From Heliocidaris tuberculata (lineage: Eukaryota; Echinodermata; Echinoidea; Camarodonta; Echinometridae): DNA of 64,000 bases. The stretch is from contig CM046835.1 in the NCBI GenBank assembly GCA_025618425.1, forward strand, positions 21,410,393 through 21,474,392. Reading direction: 5' to 3'. This document shows, piece by piece, positions 1-11,900 of the stretch (positions within the stretch are counted from its first letter, which is position 1; every line of letters starts with the position of its first letter). A program made the position numbers and the translations under genes. The notes under the pieces were generated by a model. The model made no database searches and had not been told where the DNA came from. It saw only the letters and a program-made list of their open reading frames with translations.

Positions 1-2010
1 ATCGTTTATAAAAATCGAGAACAGAAGTGGGGCTAGAATTGTCCCCTGAGGCAGACCTATACCCACACGTTTACGATTACAGTTCGTACCTTCAATAGTA
101 ACAAACTGCTGACGGTTTGCTAAATATGAGGAGACCCATTCTACACTGTCTTTTGAGCATCCGTAATGCAATAATTTATTAAGTAAAATCGAGTGATTGA
201 CTGTATCAAAAGCACGTTTCAAGTCTAAAAAGACTAATCCATTTATTTTACCAGAGTCAACGTTCTGTGACCACTCGTCTACCATGCAAAGAAGAGCTAT
301 TTCACAAGAATAGATCGGCCTAAAGCCAAACTGGTTTACACGTAATAGGTCGTTACCATTTAAAAAGGACATGAGCTTAACATGCACTGCCTTTTCAATT
401 ATCTTCGATATAAGAGGAAGTATCGAGATCGGCCTATAATTCTTTGGATTACACTTATCCCCTGCCTTGAAAATAGGTTTAACACGTGCTATTTTCCATG
501 CTTCTGGAAATGTGCCGGTATCAAATGAAAGGTTTAGAATATACACAAGAGTCTCGACCAGAGTGGGAATCTTACATATCAATTTAAGTACTTTAACAGA
601 CAACTCATCATGACCGGCTGCCTTCTTGTTGGCAAGATTATTTATCTCAGTAATAACAAATTTACGTGTTATAATGGGTAAAGTGAAATTTACATCTGGT
701 ACTCTATTCTTGTCTTTGTATTCGGAGCTTGAGTCAACTTCAACTAGAGTGTCCAAATTATGTGTCCAGATGATGCTTGTTTAGCTAATTCTTCTACAGA
801 TTCAATAAAATACCCATTTAGGAATTCCGACACGTCCTCTGGATCACTTAAGTGGCTACCTTCAACTTCTAAACATACTTTATTGTTTGCAACTTTGCCA
901 GTAATTTTACGTAGTACAGACCACAGTGCATTAAAATTGTCTTTTGAATTATCTAGAGTATCTTGAAGATATTCGTCCTTTGCTTTTTTCATAGATGATG
1001 TAACATAATTCCTAATAATTTTATAATCTTTCCAAAGGGCAGGGCAATTAGATTTCCTTGCCTTGTCGTAATAATAGCCACGTATATTCATCAAGGCTAT
1101 TAGTTGACCAGTCACCCATGGACAGGGATTTTCTCTCAATCGTTTTCTTTTATATGGGGCATGAGTAAACAATACCAAAGTTCCCATGCCTCATTAACAT
1201 CACCCATTTGGAATATCTGACAGAAATTTAAATTGATTAACATTTCCGTGAAACTATCTATGCTAAATCTACTGAAGTCCCGCCATTCTATTACATGCTC
1301 TGTTGTTTTATTTGCATTATTTCCGTATACAGTAAAGGTCATAAATTGATCACTAAAAAAGGTCTAAAAAATTCCCGTTAATTTGTGATTTTCCGGATCC
1401 GTTATATAAATGTGGTCAATTATTGATTGTGACGTAGAGGTCAGGCGGGTTGGTATATCTATTAATTGGTGAAACAGAAAACCAGACATTATAGACAACA
1501 GCGTGCGGGATTTACAATCGTTTTCCTTCTTGAATAAATCACAATTTAAATCTCCTAATAGTATTATTTCACTATTGGAGTCATCTACTATCTTTCCCAG
1601 AGTATCATTCATTGCATCAAAGTAGCTTGCAGGGGAGTTCGGAGGCCTGTACCAAGCACAGATGAATAATGGTTTTAACTTTGTCATTTTGATCTCGATG
1701 AAAATGGCCTCAGCTTCACAATCAATATCAATGCTTTTATAAACAATATCATTACTAACATAAATAGCGACACCTCCGCCATTCCTGTTCCTGTCCTTTC
1801 TAACAATTGTATAACCATTTATATGGATTTCCGTATCAAGAACAGTATCACCACAGCGTGTTTCAATGATTGCAGTGACGTGAAAAGGATGATTTTTCAG
1901 GGCAAATCTTAGATCACCACAGCGTGTTTCAATGATTGCAGTGACGTGAAAAGGATGATTTTTCAGGGCAAATCTTAGATCATCTATTTTTCCTATGAGA
2001 GAGTTAACAT
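1..2010 (-). pseudogene. CR1-like non-LTR retrotransposon (LINE) relic: endonuclease plus start of reverse transcriptase
   Basis: Read on the minus strand, 2010 to 1360 encodes an AP-endonuclease-like domain. Visible pieces are INVNSLIGKIDDL, GGVAIYVSND, ICAWYRPPNSPASYF and the signature IILLGDLNCDL (the GDFN-type motif). A linker at 1342-744 follows in two overlapping frames, so there is at least one frameshift. Positions 720-1 are open and encode RT motifs: VFLDLKRAFDTVNHSILL, then GLPQGTILAPLLFSIFIND at the window edge. The YADD motif would lie beyond position 1. Such proteins nick the target and copy the element RNA at that site. The clade (CR1/L2/Jockey-like) is inferred from motif spacing. 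The frameshifts and a 66-bp internal duplication make it inactive. Confidence 0.88.
1847..1978. repeat. 66-bp tandem duplication inside the LINE endonuclease region
   Basis: Two apparently identical 66-bp units, 1847-1912 and 1913-1978, lie head to tail. The length is a multiple of three, so the duplication adds 22 residues in frame (LRFALKNHPFHVTAIIET is repeated) without breaking the reading frame. Confidence 0.93.
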
Positions 2011-2025
2011 TAATATGCGAAATTG

Positions 2026-2313
2026 TCAGCCCCGAACTGGATACCAGTGGGAAAGTACCATCAACCAGATTATAATATTTACATATTTAGTAAAAGCAGC
2101 ATCGTTTCCAGATCCTATTTGAGAAGGAGAGAACAACTGTGAGGAGCTCACTTCCGACTCAGAAAAAGTCTGGTGTTTCGCGGATTGATCATGTTTATCC
2201 TGAGATGTGTCATTTCTTTTGGTACTGTCAGTATCATGATCGTTAAGGTCTAATACGACCTCGGGTTTAGTAGCCTCCTCGTAAATTGAACAACATTTCA
2301 TACAAAATGTCAT
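2026..2313 (-). pseudogene. Upstream ORF fragment of the CR1-like LINE
   Basis: This 95-codon minus-strand ORF lies just upstream (in the element's sense) of the endonuclease domain. It is polar, rich in Ser, Asp and Lys, and begins with a Cys-containing MTFCMKCCSIYEE. It probably encodes the N-terminal linker of ORF2 or the end of ORF1, in a different frame from the endonuclease because of a frameshift near 2030. I do not recognise a domain. From 2314 to 2774 I see no gene, only a poly-C run at 2433-2451 and A-rich sequence near 2655-2685. Confidence 0.35.
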
Positions 2314-3258
2314 AAATCTTTACAAGATAGGTTGACAAGTATATGAATTGCAAATATTCATTGATTCTAATGTTATGTGATGCAAATCCATCAGAAACTT
2401 TGACAGGTCAATTTGTGTTAAGTGTCTGGACACCCCCCCCCCCCCCCCCCCTTCATCCTACCTGTTTTACACTTTGTTGTGAATAGCATGGAAGATAAGA
2501 TAAAACAAAAGATACAACAATTTCCACAATACTAATTGTCTCATGATTCTCTTCCAGTGCGCATATAATTATTAGGATTACGCGCCATTGTATACAGTAT
2601 ACGCACGATACACGCCCAACGTTGACCGTAGGGTAAAGATATAAGAGAGGAAAATGAAAAAAAAAAAGAAAGAAAAAAAAAAGGGGGTACTCAGAAAACC
2701 AATCCTTTTTAATGTTGAAAATTCAGTAATATTAGAGATACAACAGCTTTCAGAAAATCGCCCCTGGCCTCTTAAAACCACTTTCACAATTGGTCTTTGA
2801 CCAGTTTGCGACCGCCTGCCTCCAACAGCTTTTTCTGGGTGTTGCACGAACCTGAGGTGGTCGTAACTGGGCGCATCTGAACTTTGAACATGCTCAAAAT
2901 CCAGACGCGACCAGATGCGATCGATTCACTCGAATTAGGTCGTACGACTAGTCGTGCGAGTGTCGTACGAGTGTTGCACAACGTTGCACGACTTGATGCG
3001 AGAGTTCGCACAACTCCATAGTCGCAGTAACATCTTTTCAATTTCACTTACTCCTATTGATTTATGTTGCCAGCTTTATGATAGTTCTGTTCTGTTGTCT
3101 TTAGTTTTGTTAAGTTGCTTATTATTATTATTATTTGTTTCATTCTGTTTGATTAGCAAATAAACTTGAAGAAGGCCTGGAGCCGAAAGCTTGTAAATAC
3201 ACCTAGTGACCTGCTTCATTCTGTTCCATCATTCTCTCTTCACATATATATAGTGCCC

Positions 3259-3419
3259 GCCTCCGTGGTCTAGTGGTTAAGGCGTTTGGCGTACAGTGCC
3301 AAAGACCCGGATTCATCTCCCGGCGGAGACAGTTTTTGCAAACCCTGCAGTTATTTCCACAAAAAGGAAGTCAGTAAGGAGGAACAATGAATTTAGCTAC
3401 GCAAATTATTTCTCTCATT

Positions 3420-3470
<51 letters not shown>
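3259..3470 (+). repeat. tRNA-derived SINE with (AT)n tail
   Basis: The head (3259-3330) is tRNA-like: CTCCGTGGTCTAGTGGTTAA resembles a Pol III A box and CCGGATTCATCTCCCGG a degraded B box and T arm. It is followed by a body (ctacgcaaattatttctctc) shared with copies near 50.0 kb and 51.1 kb, and ends in an (AT)n run at 3425-3470. The anticodon arm differs from the other copies and the acceptor stem is mismatched, so it is not a working tRNA gene. Confidence 0.75.
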
Positions 3471-3473
<3 letters not shown>

Positions 3474-3589
3474 TCTAAAAAATCCCGAGTCAGATTTGAC
3501 CCGGAAATCAGTCCGTTGGGGCCACACTCCGTTCCGGGTCAAAAATGACCCGGAATAAGGTTCAAAAGGTCATAAGGTTCATAAGGTTC

Positions 3590-4085
3590 ACAAAGGAGGC
3601 CTTCGCTTTGGTGACACGGTTCCAGGAGAGGGCGGAGGTGGAGCTGACCCCTCCCCCGACGCCACCAGGAAAGTCTCCCTCTATATATATGTATATATAT
3701 ATATATATATATATACACTCTCTTAAAAATCCCTGGTCTGATTGACCCGGAAATCAGTCCGTTGGGGCCACACTCCGTTCCGGGTCAAAAATGACCCGGA
3801 ATAAGGTCCGATGTGACCATTTTGGGGTCAGATCTGGTCCTTTCTGTGTCACATCGGACCTTATTGCGGGTCATTTTTGACCCGGAACGGAGTGTGGCCC
3901 CAACGGACTGATTTCCAGGTCAATCTGACCCGGGATTTTTGAGAGAATGTGTATATATATATAAGAGAGAGAGAGAGAGAGAGGGAGACTTTCCTGGTGG
4001 CGTCGGGGGAGGGGTCAGCTCCACCTCCGCCCTCTCCTGGAACCGTGCCACCAAAGCGAAGGCCTCCTTTGTGAACTCTATCCAA
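3590..4085. repeat. About 490-bp palindrome built around a MITE
   Basis: The segment 3591-3690 is the inverted copy of 3985-4080. Both encode FTKEAFALV.RFQERAEVEL, once on each strand. Between them sit TA-rich tracts and the hairpin MITE 3715-3952. A left half of the same MITE also lies just upstream at about 3474-3567. The layout suggests inverted duplication around the MITE rather than two independent insertions. Confidence 0.8.
3715..3952. mobile_element. 238-bp palindromic MITE
   Basis: The element folds almost end to end. The left arm starts ACACTCTCTTAAAAATCCC and carries GACCCGGAAATCAGTCCG. The right arm is its complement, ending in GAGAGAATGTGT. The centre GTCCGATGTGACC / GTGTCACATCGGAC continues the pairing. 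It lies within TATA repeats on both sides, so the target duplication (probably TA) cannot be sized. It has no coding capacity. Confidence 0.85.
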
Positions 4086-4423
4086 AGGTGAAGTGGGAGA
4101 GGGTGGAGGGCCTGGTTCATCCATTGCACCCAGCACCGCTGCTCGTCGGGGTTCTGGGTCAAGGCAAATTCCGCCCTTGCGGTCAGGGTCTCCGTCTGGC
4201 TCCATTTTTTCAGGAACTCCAGCAGGGCATTATGTCCTCCTTCTTCTGGGCTGTCCTGCTGGACTTGGTAGGTTGCGCCCGTCGAGGTTGATGGCTGTGA
4301 TGTAGAAGCATGGGATCCCACTTCAATGTCCTCGGCATCGTCATCTTCCTCTTGTTGCGGCAGTTTGCCAAGTTGCGGCCGGTGGACAATGTGGTGCTTC
4401 AGGACGCTGGGATTGGCTATCAC
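3985..4423 (-). pseudogene. Fragment of a transposon accessory (possibly Myb/SANT-type) protein
   Basis: An open frame on the minus strand begins MIANPSVLKHHIVHRPQ, runs through an acidic stretch (QQEEDDDAEDIEV), a Ser/Thr-rich linker (STSQPSTSTGA), then an amphipathic C-terminal region (WVQWMNQALHPLPLHLWIEF, RFQERAEVELTPPPTPP). It then runs into the microsatellite and MITE without a natural stop. Acidic linkers followed by a C-terminal helical segment are common in the DNA-binding partner proteins of Harbinger elements, and the location fits, but I see no complete Myb/SANT domain. The N-terminal part is missing or was in another exon. The function is inferred from context only. Confidence 0.4.
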
Positions 4424-4797
4424 GCACTCTAGCTAGCTAGCTATGAGTGGCCGCCTAGCCTGGCCACTCTTGCGCTTGCCCAATATTGTCTGTTGCGATC
4501 GCTACCATAGCTTCGGGATGGAGACTGTAAGAAAAAGAAATGTCAAAATTAAGTAACAGATCGATAATAAGTTTACAACAGTATATAATGTTTTTTTACA
4601 AAACATTTAAGTATATACCTGCAAATTATTATACTGATGTATTGACAATTCTCTTCTAGTCCCCTTTGTTGTATGACAGATGTTGCATTTGTGAATGCAT
4701 TTCTGCGACCTAATGAGATCGATGGCGATTGAAGCATGTTGCAGCCTGTCGTGCGACCAAAATTAACGGTCGCAGACCAACTGTGAGAGGGGCTTTA

Positions 4798-6066
4798 ACG
4801 AGGCAGCTGAACAAATGTCATTTTGCCTTGCCAACTACATGCAAACTGCTCAGTCATGCATGATTCTTCATTAAGGATTATGGTGTCATCTGGAAGATGA
4901 TATTTTGTGTTTGTACATGCGTATTTTAATGATAAATCATCCCACTTTATTTCCTTTCCCATAATGAACCAAATGTAGCAGGCTTTCTAATACTGCCATT
5001 CAGACTGTCTAAAATCGGTCAGGCATTACAAAACTATAACAAAACTGTCTGGTTTCCTTATTGCAAAACTACATGGATATACAGGCCACCACAAACAAGT
5101 CTTTTACAGATTAAATATGACTGGATTTGGGAAAAAATTGCATTAGAATTAGATCGATTTAAAGAGGTGGTAAAGCTCTCGCGCTACGCGCGGGGGGGGG
5201 GGGGGGTGTTAATCCTCATATGGGACACACTTCGTGATCCGACCGCCTCTCCTAAAATGAAATCATGGCTACGCGGTTGCCCAACTTTTATCTCTCCCCT
5301 TCCCCCCTTAAAAAAAAAGAAGAAAAAAAAAAATCTCTTGGAATTCTTGTTTTTTCTTATGCTTTCATTGAATTTTTTTTTTACCAATCCTCCGAGTGTC
5401 ATATATTCTTCTTTCATTTTAGTTTCTTTATTATTTTTATTCTTTTCATCATCTTTTAATATTCTTGACGAAGTTCCTTCTCTTTCATTTAATCCGCCAT
5501 CCTTGCTGATAGCGACGCCTGAGTTTCCCTCTTCTTTGTGATAGGTGGACGGATCCCGAAAGTCGGCTGTTGAAACACCCCGTTTTAATCACTCGCGCAT
5601 TGATATCAAGTAATTTCTTTTCACCCAGTTTAACCAGTCGCTGTCTTGTATCAGAATCTTATTCAATTTCAAAGGATTTAATATCTACGGATTTTTGATC
5701 ATTCATTGATACTGATGCAACGGAATTCTGCTCTATAACGGGGACTAAGTTTCAATGCGTATTTTTATTATAGGGACACTCCGTTTGAGCACTATAAAGT
5801 GCAAACTCCTTCCTTCGTGCGACTATAGTATAACATAATTCGACACATAGTTCGATGTCTGCCATCTTATATTCCTTTCCGTCTGAAATAAATTCAACGT
5901 ACCAGCTCAACGCAATAACTTTTTGCCGATTGATTGGATAAAGACAATTACATAATTTATAGTCATGGCTCAAGTAAGTTTTTAAAAAAATTACTTTGAA
6001 ATCAAATTTTTCATTATTTTAGAAAATGATATGTCTGCGTTTGCATGTAAGTAATAAGTGTAATGT
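4798..6066. other. No gene seen; AT-rich intergenic or old repeat DNA
   Basis: No convincing ORF or structured RNA is visible. It contains a poly-G run near 5190-5206, a T/C-rich and A-rich stretch at 5280-5460, and otherwise unremarkable sequence. ORFs called here are low-complexity translations. Confidence 0.5.
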
Positions 6067-6838
6067 ACAGTCAGACCGTCAGACAGCAAACTTGAGAGTC
6101 ATAAAAAGGCTTATAAATATTAATATTTTGATCAATAATTTATGAAAGAAGTGTTACTGTCCTCTGTATGTTTTTACGTATCTCATCAATATTTTTATAT
6201 TTAGTGAGCGATTACCCGCTTTACTGTTTTGAAATAGTAGTTTTGCAAGGTTTTTATTGAAGCTATTTTTCTCAGTCAACCATAAAGTTTTGATGTATAT
6301 CAGGACATGCAGAAAACAAAGCCTGTTGTTTCATAAATTGCCTTTTAATGATCCAAATATGAAAGTTTATATGCCTTTTTAAGACTCTCAACTTTGCTGA
6401 TACAAGACAGAACCAATACAAAGTGTTGTCAACCATGGATTTTGCACCATTTCACAATAATGACTTTTGCTCACGTCATTTGATAGGAAAGACCCTAAGC
6501 TATCCATAGGTATGAAAATTTCATGAACATATTTTGAAATGTTAATTTGGGGAGACTCTTTCCAACTGTCAAATTTTTACGGTTCTCAAATTTGTTCATA
6601 TCAGTCAGCACAAAATACTAATTCTTGTCAAGTCTTGATTTTGCACCCTTTCGCAAAAATCACTTTCGGTCACCCGACCCGAGCTCAAAACATTGCCAGA
6701 TACTTTGATGTCATTAATTATATAAGAGACCCTAATCTATCCACAAGTATGAACATTTTCTACAAATATTTTGAATTTTTTTTTGTTTTTTGTTTTTGTT
6801 TTTTGGGGTTTTTTTTTTTGGGGGGGGGGGGTTCACTG
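6067..6838. mobile_element. Truncated copy of a mariner-type MITE family
   Basis: This stretch is alignable by eye with 22213-23031. Shared landmarks are cataaagttttgatg near 6280, gattttgcacc blocks, and an ending of poly-G then TTCACTG followed by TATA. The left roughly 200 bp, including the left TIR, is missing. It has no coding capacity. Confidence 0.7.
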
Positions 6839-7369
6839 TATATCTAGTTGTACGATTGAAAAATATCATTATAGCTACCTTAAAACACATGCAACTCGTT
6901 GTAAAGCCCATAATTGGAACGAGTTGGAATTTGTACCTACGAATATTATGGAGACATGGAGAGAGAGAGAGAGAGAGACAGAGAGGAGAGGGAAGTCCAT
7001 TAAATCTAAAGTAAAGGGGATTTATGTTGTTCAGTCGGGGTACCATGCCCAGATGAGGGCTCAGGGGCATCACCCCTTCAGTGCTCTAACCTTTAATTTT
7101 TCACCTTGATGACTGCGCATTGCAGGCGAGACTGCCCTGCATGGGCATTTTCCTTGTGTGTTTTTTCGATGACGAAATAACATTTCTAACTGAATAATTT
7201 TTTTTTTTTTTTTTGCTCGTTCGCTCGCTCGCAAAATGCAAAAACACGATATTGTATACTGCAAAAAATAACTGTAATACTACAGGTTTTTTAGCCCTTG
7301 AAATTACCAGTGATTGCCTTTATTTCAATTTTTCAGTCTTTTCCTTTAAAACAACAGCAAGTTTGTCGG

Positions 7370-7432
7370 TTTACCGGAAATCAGCATATATTTACATAAT
7401 TTTATTGTAAATATATGCTGATTTCCGGTAAA
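7370..7432. repeat. Perfect 27-bp-arm hairpin
   Basis: Arms TTTACCGGAAATCAGCATAT... (7370-7396) and the exact complement (7406-7432) flank a 9-nt AT-rich loop. A poly-A run follows immediately. It could be a miniature foldback element or the joined ends of one. The rest of 6839-8399 holds no gene, only GA repeats (6955-6990), a poly-T run near 7200, a poly-C run (7555-7576) and simple repeats. Confidence 0.9.
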
Positions 7433-7699
7433 AAAAAAAAAAAAAAAAAACTGTGGAAAAACGGGCATTCCCGGCATCCTGACTGCCAGGAAATTCTCGT
7501 GAAAAAAACGGAAATTTTTTTTACAGTGTATATATCCGGCAAGAGGCGTCAGTCCCCCCCCCCCCCCCCCCCCCCCGCTCACTTTCAAAAACACTCCGCG
7601 GCCCCTGTTAATCATGAGTTTGTGACGTCATTCCCTTACAACCAAGCAATTATTCGGTTTATAATTATTCATACAATTTCCAGTGATGTAGTGCCTTGA

Positions 7700-7830
7700 T
7701 GCTCGACCATGGCCTTAAGGTGCCTTAAGGCCTGTTTTTTCAATGCCTTGGCCTTGGACATAAATATGTCTTGGCCTTGGCCTTGAAGGTTCCAAGCCTT
7801 AATCGCATCCAGTAAATTTAAGGCATTATC
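7700..7830. repeat. Degenerate CCTTGG/CCTTAAGG repeat
   Basis: Short words such as ggccttgg, ccttaagg and gccttggcc recur about every 6-20 bp, giving a partly self-complementary tract. Confidence 0.6.
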
Positions 7831-7989
7831 AAGGCATATGGAAATTTGCTATTTTCGCAAGGAAACTTTATAAATATTTTGGTTGTGTTGCGCAGTAATA
7901 CCATAATTATCATGTAGCTAATACGAGATCCAGGTAATCATAATGAACTTGGGAAATGACTTCATGTTTTGATTTATTTTTTTAGATTA

Positions 7990-8105
7990 ATATAGCATAA
8001 TGACGATGATGATGATTAGTATTAGTATGATTATGATAATGATGATTATTGCTGTTATCATCATCATAATCATTATAATTATTATTATTATGAAGATGAT
8101 GGTGA
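7990..8105. repeat. ATG/ATT trinucleotide microsatellite
   Basis: Imperfect runs of atg, att and atc triplets fill this stretch. ORFs on either strand here are artefacts of the repeat. Confidence 0.8.
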
Positions 8106-8399
8106 TGGTAACAGTAAAACCATTTGAAATACAGGTGCAGATTGGAACAAATGTACATGCATTTCTTGTCTTTCTGTGAACATTTTGTAATTTTGAACGA
8201 AGTATTTGCAAATTTTGGTGAATTTGGTCAAAGGCTTCTGCTATATTATTCATTCTGTTGCCAAATGCAAAAACCAGAACTAAGTTTTACGTATAGGCCT
8301 ACATCTGTTTTGTGTGTGCTTTGCTTGGCAGGGGGTAATTAACTTGAATGGGGCGCAAAAAAAAAAAAAAAATATATATATATAAATATATATATATAT

Positions 8400-8599
8400 T
8401 GTCATGAATATGCAAATGTGACACGTGATTTTGTTGTCATTTTTTCGTTGTTGAAAATGGCGTCTTACGGCTAGAAATAAACTCTGTTCCTCTTATATCA
8501 AAAAATCGACTTAAATCTGTTCATCATGGTCATCATCTGATTACTTGCTGAGCTATGAGTAGTGTTGGGGCTGATGGAGGACTGTCGGCCCGCAATAAT
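8400..8599 (+). repeat. 5' LTR
   Basis: Begins TGTCATGAATATGC and ends CCCGCAATAAT before the primer-binding site. The LTR may end at CCGCA and be 5 bp shorter, since the flanking DNA is AT-rich. It contains gaaataaactc, a possible polyadenylation signal. Confidence 0.93.
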
Positions 8600-8617
8600 T
8601 GGGGGCTTGTCGCAAGA
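8600..8617 (+). promoter_or_regulatory. Primer-binding site, tRNA-Pro type
   Basis: TGGGGGCTTGTCGCAAGA follows the LTR directly. TGGGGGCT is the complement expected for the 3' end of tRNA-Pro, as in several retroviruses and gypsy-type elements. The primer assignment is inferred from these first eight to nine bases. Confidence 0.7.
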
Positions 8618-8969
8618 AGGACAAATCAAGCCGTATTTTTGTGAGTTTTTGTGATGACGACGATTCGACGTAGAGACTTGAGTATGGTCCCATGTACTCA
8701 TATTGGTGGTAGGTAGTAGATGCAAGTTACGTTTGTTTATTGTACTTTGTAGGCATGGCAATTGGCGAGGCGTTGCCTCCATTTCTAGGCTAGGACTAGA
8801 GTTTGATTGCATGTTTTTGGCTGCAGTTCGTGCAGATTTTGGTAACTTGATCTGTATCTATTTTGTTAAGTTTCTATTCAGACTTTTAGAACGTCGGTTC
8901 AGACATTTTGTCAGTTTGTGTGTGTGCATTTTGAACGGTTTGTGACTTGCAGAGTAGGGCACAGTAATC

Positions 8970-11900
8970 ATGGCCGAATTTGATGTTGAAGCGTTCCTTA
9001 GCGAGGAATTGTCAATCGGCAGGTTGAAAAGCCTGGTCAAGGCTAATATGAAGAGTGTGGCTAATAAGCTAGGTGTTGATTTAAGAGGTTGCACACGAAA
9101 GAGAGACATATTGAATGCAATTGCAGAACAAAAAGGGTTAAGTAACCCAGACCCTGTAGAATCGGCTGCATGCTCATCTGAGTTTACTGATGATGCTAAT
9201 GATAGCAGTGACAAACAAAATGAGTCAAATTCTGATGAATTGAAAGCAGAGTTTGCTAAGGTTGAGTTGGAAGAGAGAAGGGATAGACTAAAAGCTGCTG
9301 AACATGAGAGAGAGATGGAAAGAAAGAGGCTCGAATTTGAGATGATGAGGTATGAGGAAATGAATGCTCAGGCTAGAATATCTATGCAGAAAGATTGTGG
9401 CAAATCCGAAGGAAATGAATTTGCAGCCAGGTTGAAACTTGTTCCCAAGTTTGATGAGAATGATTTAGATTCTTTCTTCCTTATGTTTGAGAGGATTGCT
9501 TCAAAGATGAAGTGGCCGGAAGATGAGTGGGCATTTTTGATTCAGCAAGTTATCACAGGTAAAGCTCAGTCTGTGGTTTCGGCATTGAGTGATGAACAGT
9601 CTTTTGATTATCAGACAGTGAAGGATGCTATCCTCCAGTCATATGAATTGATCCCCGAGGCGTATCGTCAGAGATTTCGCAATTTGAGAAGAAATCAAGG
9701 GGAAACTCATGTTGAGTTTGTTCATAGGAAAGAGGTTGCTTTGGATCGTTGGATTCGTTCCTTGAAGGTTGAGCAAAGTTTTGAAGCCTTGAGAGAGGTC
9801 ATGCTCATAGAGGAGTGTAAAAGATGTATGTCACAGGAAGTTAGGACATATGTTAATGACCATGATGTTTTGGATGTAAAGGCTGCTGCCATGTTGGCAG
9901 ATGGGTACGAATTGACCCATAGAGGGAGTAGGTCACCTCAAAACAAGCGTAGGAATCCTACAAGTCAGAAAGATAATTCCAGTTGGAAACAAAATCAAAC
10001 ACCACATGATGCTGACAAATCTAAGTCATCAAAGCCAAGTAGCAAAACAAATCCCAGTGGTGGTGGTGGTGGTGAATCTGAAGGAAAGAAGATTTGCTTT
10101 TATTGCAAGAAAGAGGGCCATTTAAAGACACAATGCGAAAAATTGAAAGCAAAAGAGAAAACACAAACACAAAAATCAACACAGCCAACTGGACTTGCGT
10201 GCACTGCGCCGGCTTCAATGCGTAATCCCATAGTGCATAGTGGTGTGGAGAAGAAACCGCATGGTAGCATGACAGTTGTTGATCAAGATGAGATTGATGA
10301 ACGATATAAGGACTTTGTTTCTTGTGGTACTGTCAAATTCAGTGATGATGACAAGGAGTTGCCTGTTGTGATTCTGAGGGATACTGGTGCAACGCAAACA
10401 TTGCTGGTTGCACATGAGGCATCCTTGGACAAGAAGAATTTCACTGGTCGAAGCATTCTCATTAAGGATGTAAATGGAGGTTATAAGCCTGTTCCATTGT
10501 ACAATATTGAGTTGAGCTGTCAGTTAGTTTCTGGTTCAGCAATTGTTGGAGTAGTAGCTGAGTTGCCGATGCAAGGAATATCGCTCTTGCTTGGGAATGA
10601 TTTGGCAGGAGGTAAGGTATTGCCTTCCCCCATTGTGAGTGTTTGTCCAGTTGTGAATTCAGAAACTGAGAAATTGGAAGAAGAAATTCCGGGAATTTTC
10701 CCTTCATGTGCAGTAACAAGAGCACAGGCAATGAAAGAAAAAGTTAAAGAGAGTGGGAATGTAGTTGACGATGAAGTTAGTTTGGAAGATACTTTCTTCA
10801 AAGAGTTGAATGAGAGTCTTGATGTTTCAGTTCAGGGTGAGACAGTATTCAGTCAGCCTGCCTTGATTAAGGCTCAAGGAGACGCTGATGATTTGAGCAG
10901 GTTGCGTGATATTGCAGTGACGGCTGAAGAAGCACAAAACATGTCACAGTGTTTCTACACAAAGTCTGGTGTATTGATGCGTAAATGGACCCCTTCTGGG
11001 CGACCCCCAGATGAAGATTGGACAGCAGTCCATCAAGTTGTAGTTCCTCCAGGATATAGAAAGGAAATCCTACGGTTGGCACATGACATTCCTATGGCAG
11101 GTCATTTGGGTGTGAGAAAGACTGTAGTCAGGATTTTGGCTCATTTCTATTGGCCAAGGCTCAGACAAGATGTGGCTGAGTATTGTAAGTCCTGTCATAC
11201 CTGTCAAGTAGTGGGGAAGCCGCAGCATCGCATCAAACCAGCACCCCTTATTCCCATTCCAGTGAGTCAAGAACCATTCAGTCGTGTGCTGATAGACTGT
11301 GTAGGCCCTTTGCCTAAGACCAAGACCGGTTTTCAGTACTTACTAACTATTATGGACACAACGACTCGTTTTCCTGAGGCAGTTCCACTGAGGAACATAA
11401 AGGCAAGGACAGTGATTGATGCCCTTTTGATCTTTTTCACAAGGTACGGTCTCCCAAAAGAGATTCAGTCAGATCAGGGTTCAAATTTTACGTCCACTGT
11501 GTTCCAGGAAGTGATGTATCAACTTGGAATCAAGCAGATCAACTCATCTGCGTATCATCCCCAGTCCCAGGGGGCCCTTGAAAGATATCATCAGACATTG
11601 AAGACAATAATCAAGTCTTATTGTCAAGAGAATCCAGGAGAGTGGGACAAGGGCATCCCTTTTCTCTTGTTTGCATCTAGAGATACCCCAAATGAATCCA
11701 CAGGATTCACCCCGTTCGAACTTGTCTTTGGTCATGAACCGAGAGGCCCCTTGAAGGTAGTCAAAGAACAGCTCTTGTCTGAAATGGAAGAGGAAGGTGA
11801 TAATGTGTTGGACTATGTCTCTAAATTTAGAGAAAGACTGTCCAGGGCATGCGAACTGGCATGTGAGCATTTGAAATCATCCCAGGGTGTGATGAAAGCT

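Larger units (their letters stand above)
2775..4794. mobile_element. Candidate PIF/Harbinger-type DNA transposon with nested insertions
   Basis: The ends are imperfect inverted repeats of about 19 bp (AAACCACTTTCACAATTGG on the left, its rough complement ending AGAGGGGCT on the right). TTA lies directly outside both ends (2772-2774 and 4795-4797). A 3-bp TTA/TWA duplication is typical of PIF/Harbinger elements. Subterminal DNA on both sides is rich in GCGACC/GTCGCA motifs. Inside are a degraded ORF (3985-4423), a SINE and a palindromic MITE. No DDE transposase is visible. The call rests on ends and duplication, and the TIR match is only moderate. Confidence 0.55.

Noticed and set aside
3259..3330. 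Functional tRNA gene
   Set aside because: The acceptor stem is mismatched, the T arm is degraded, and a SINE body and tail follow.
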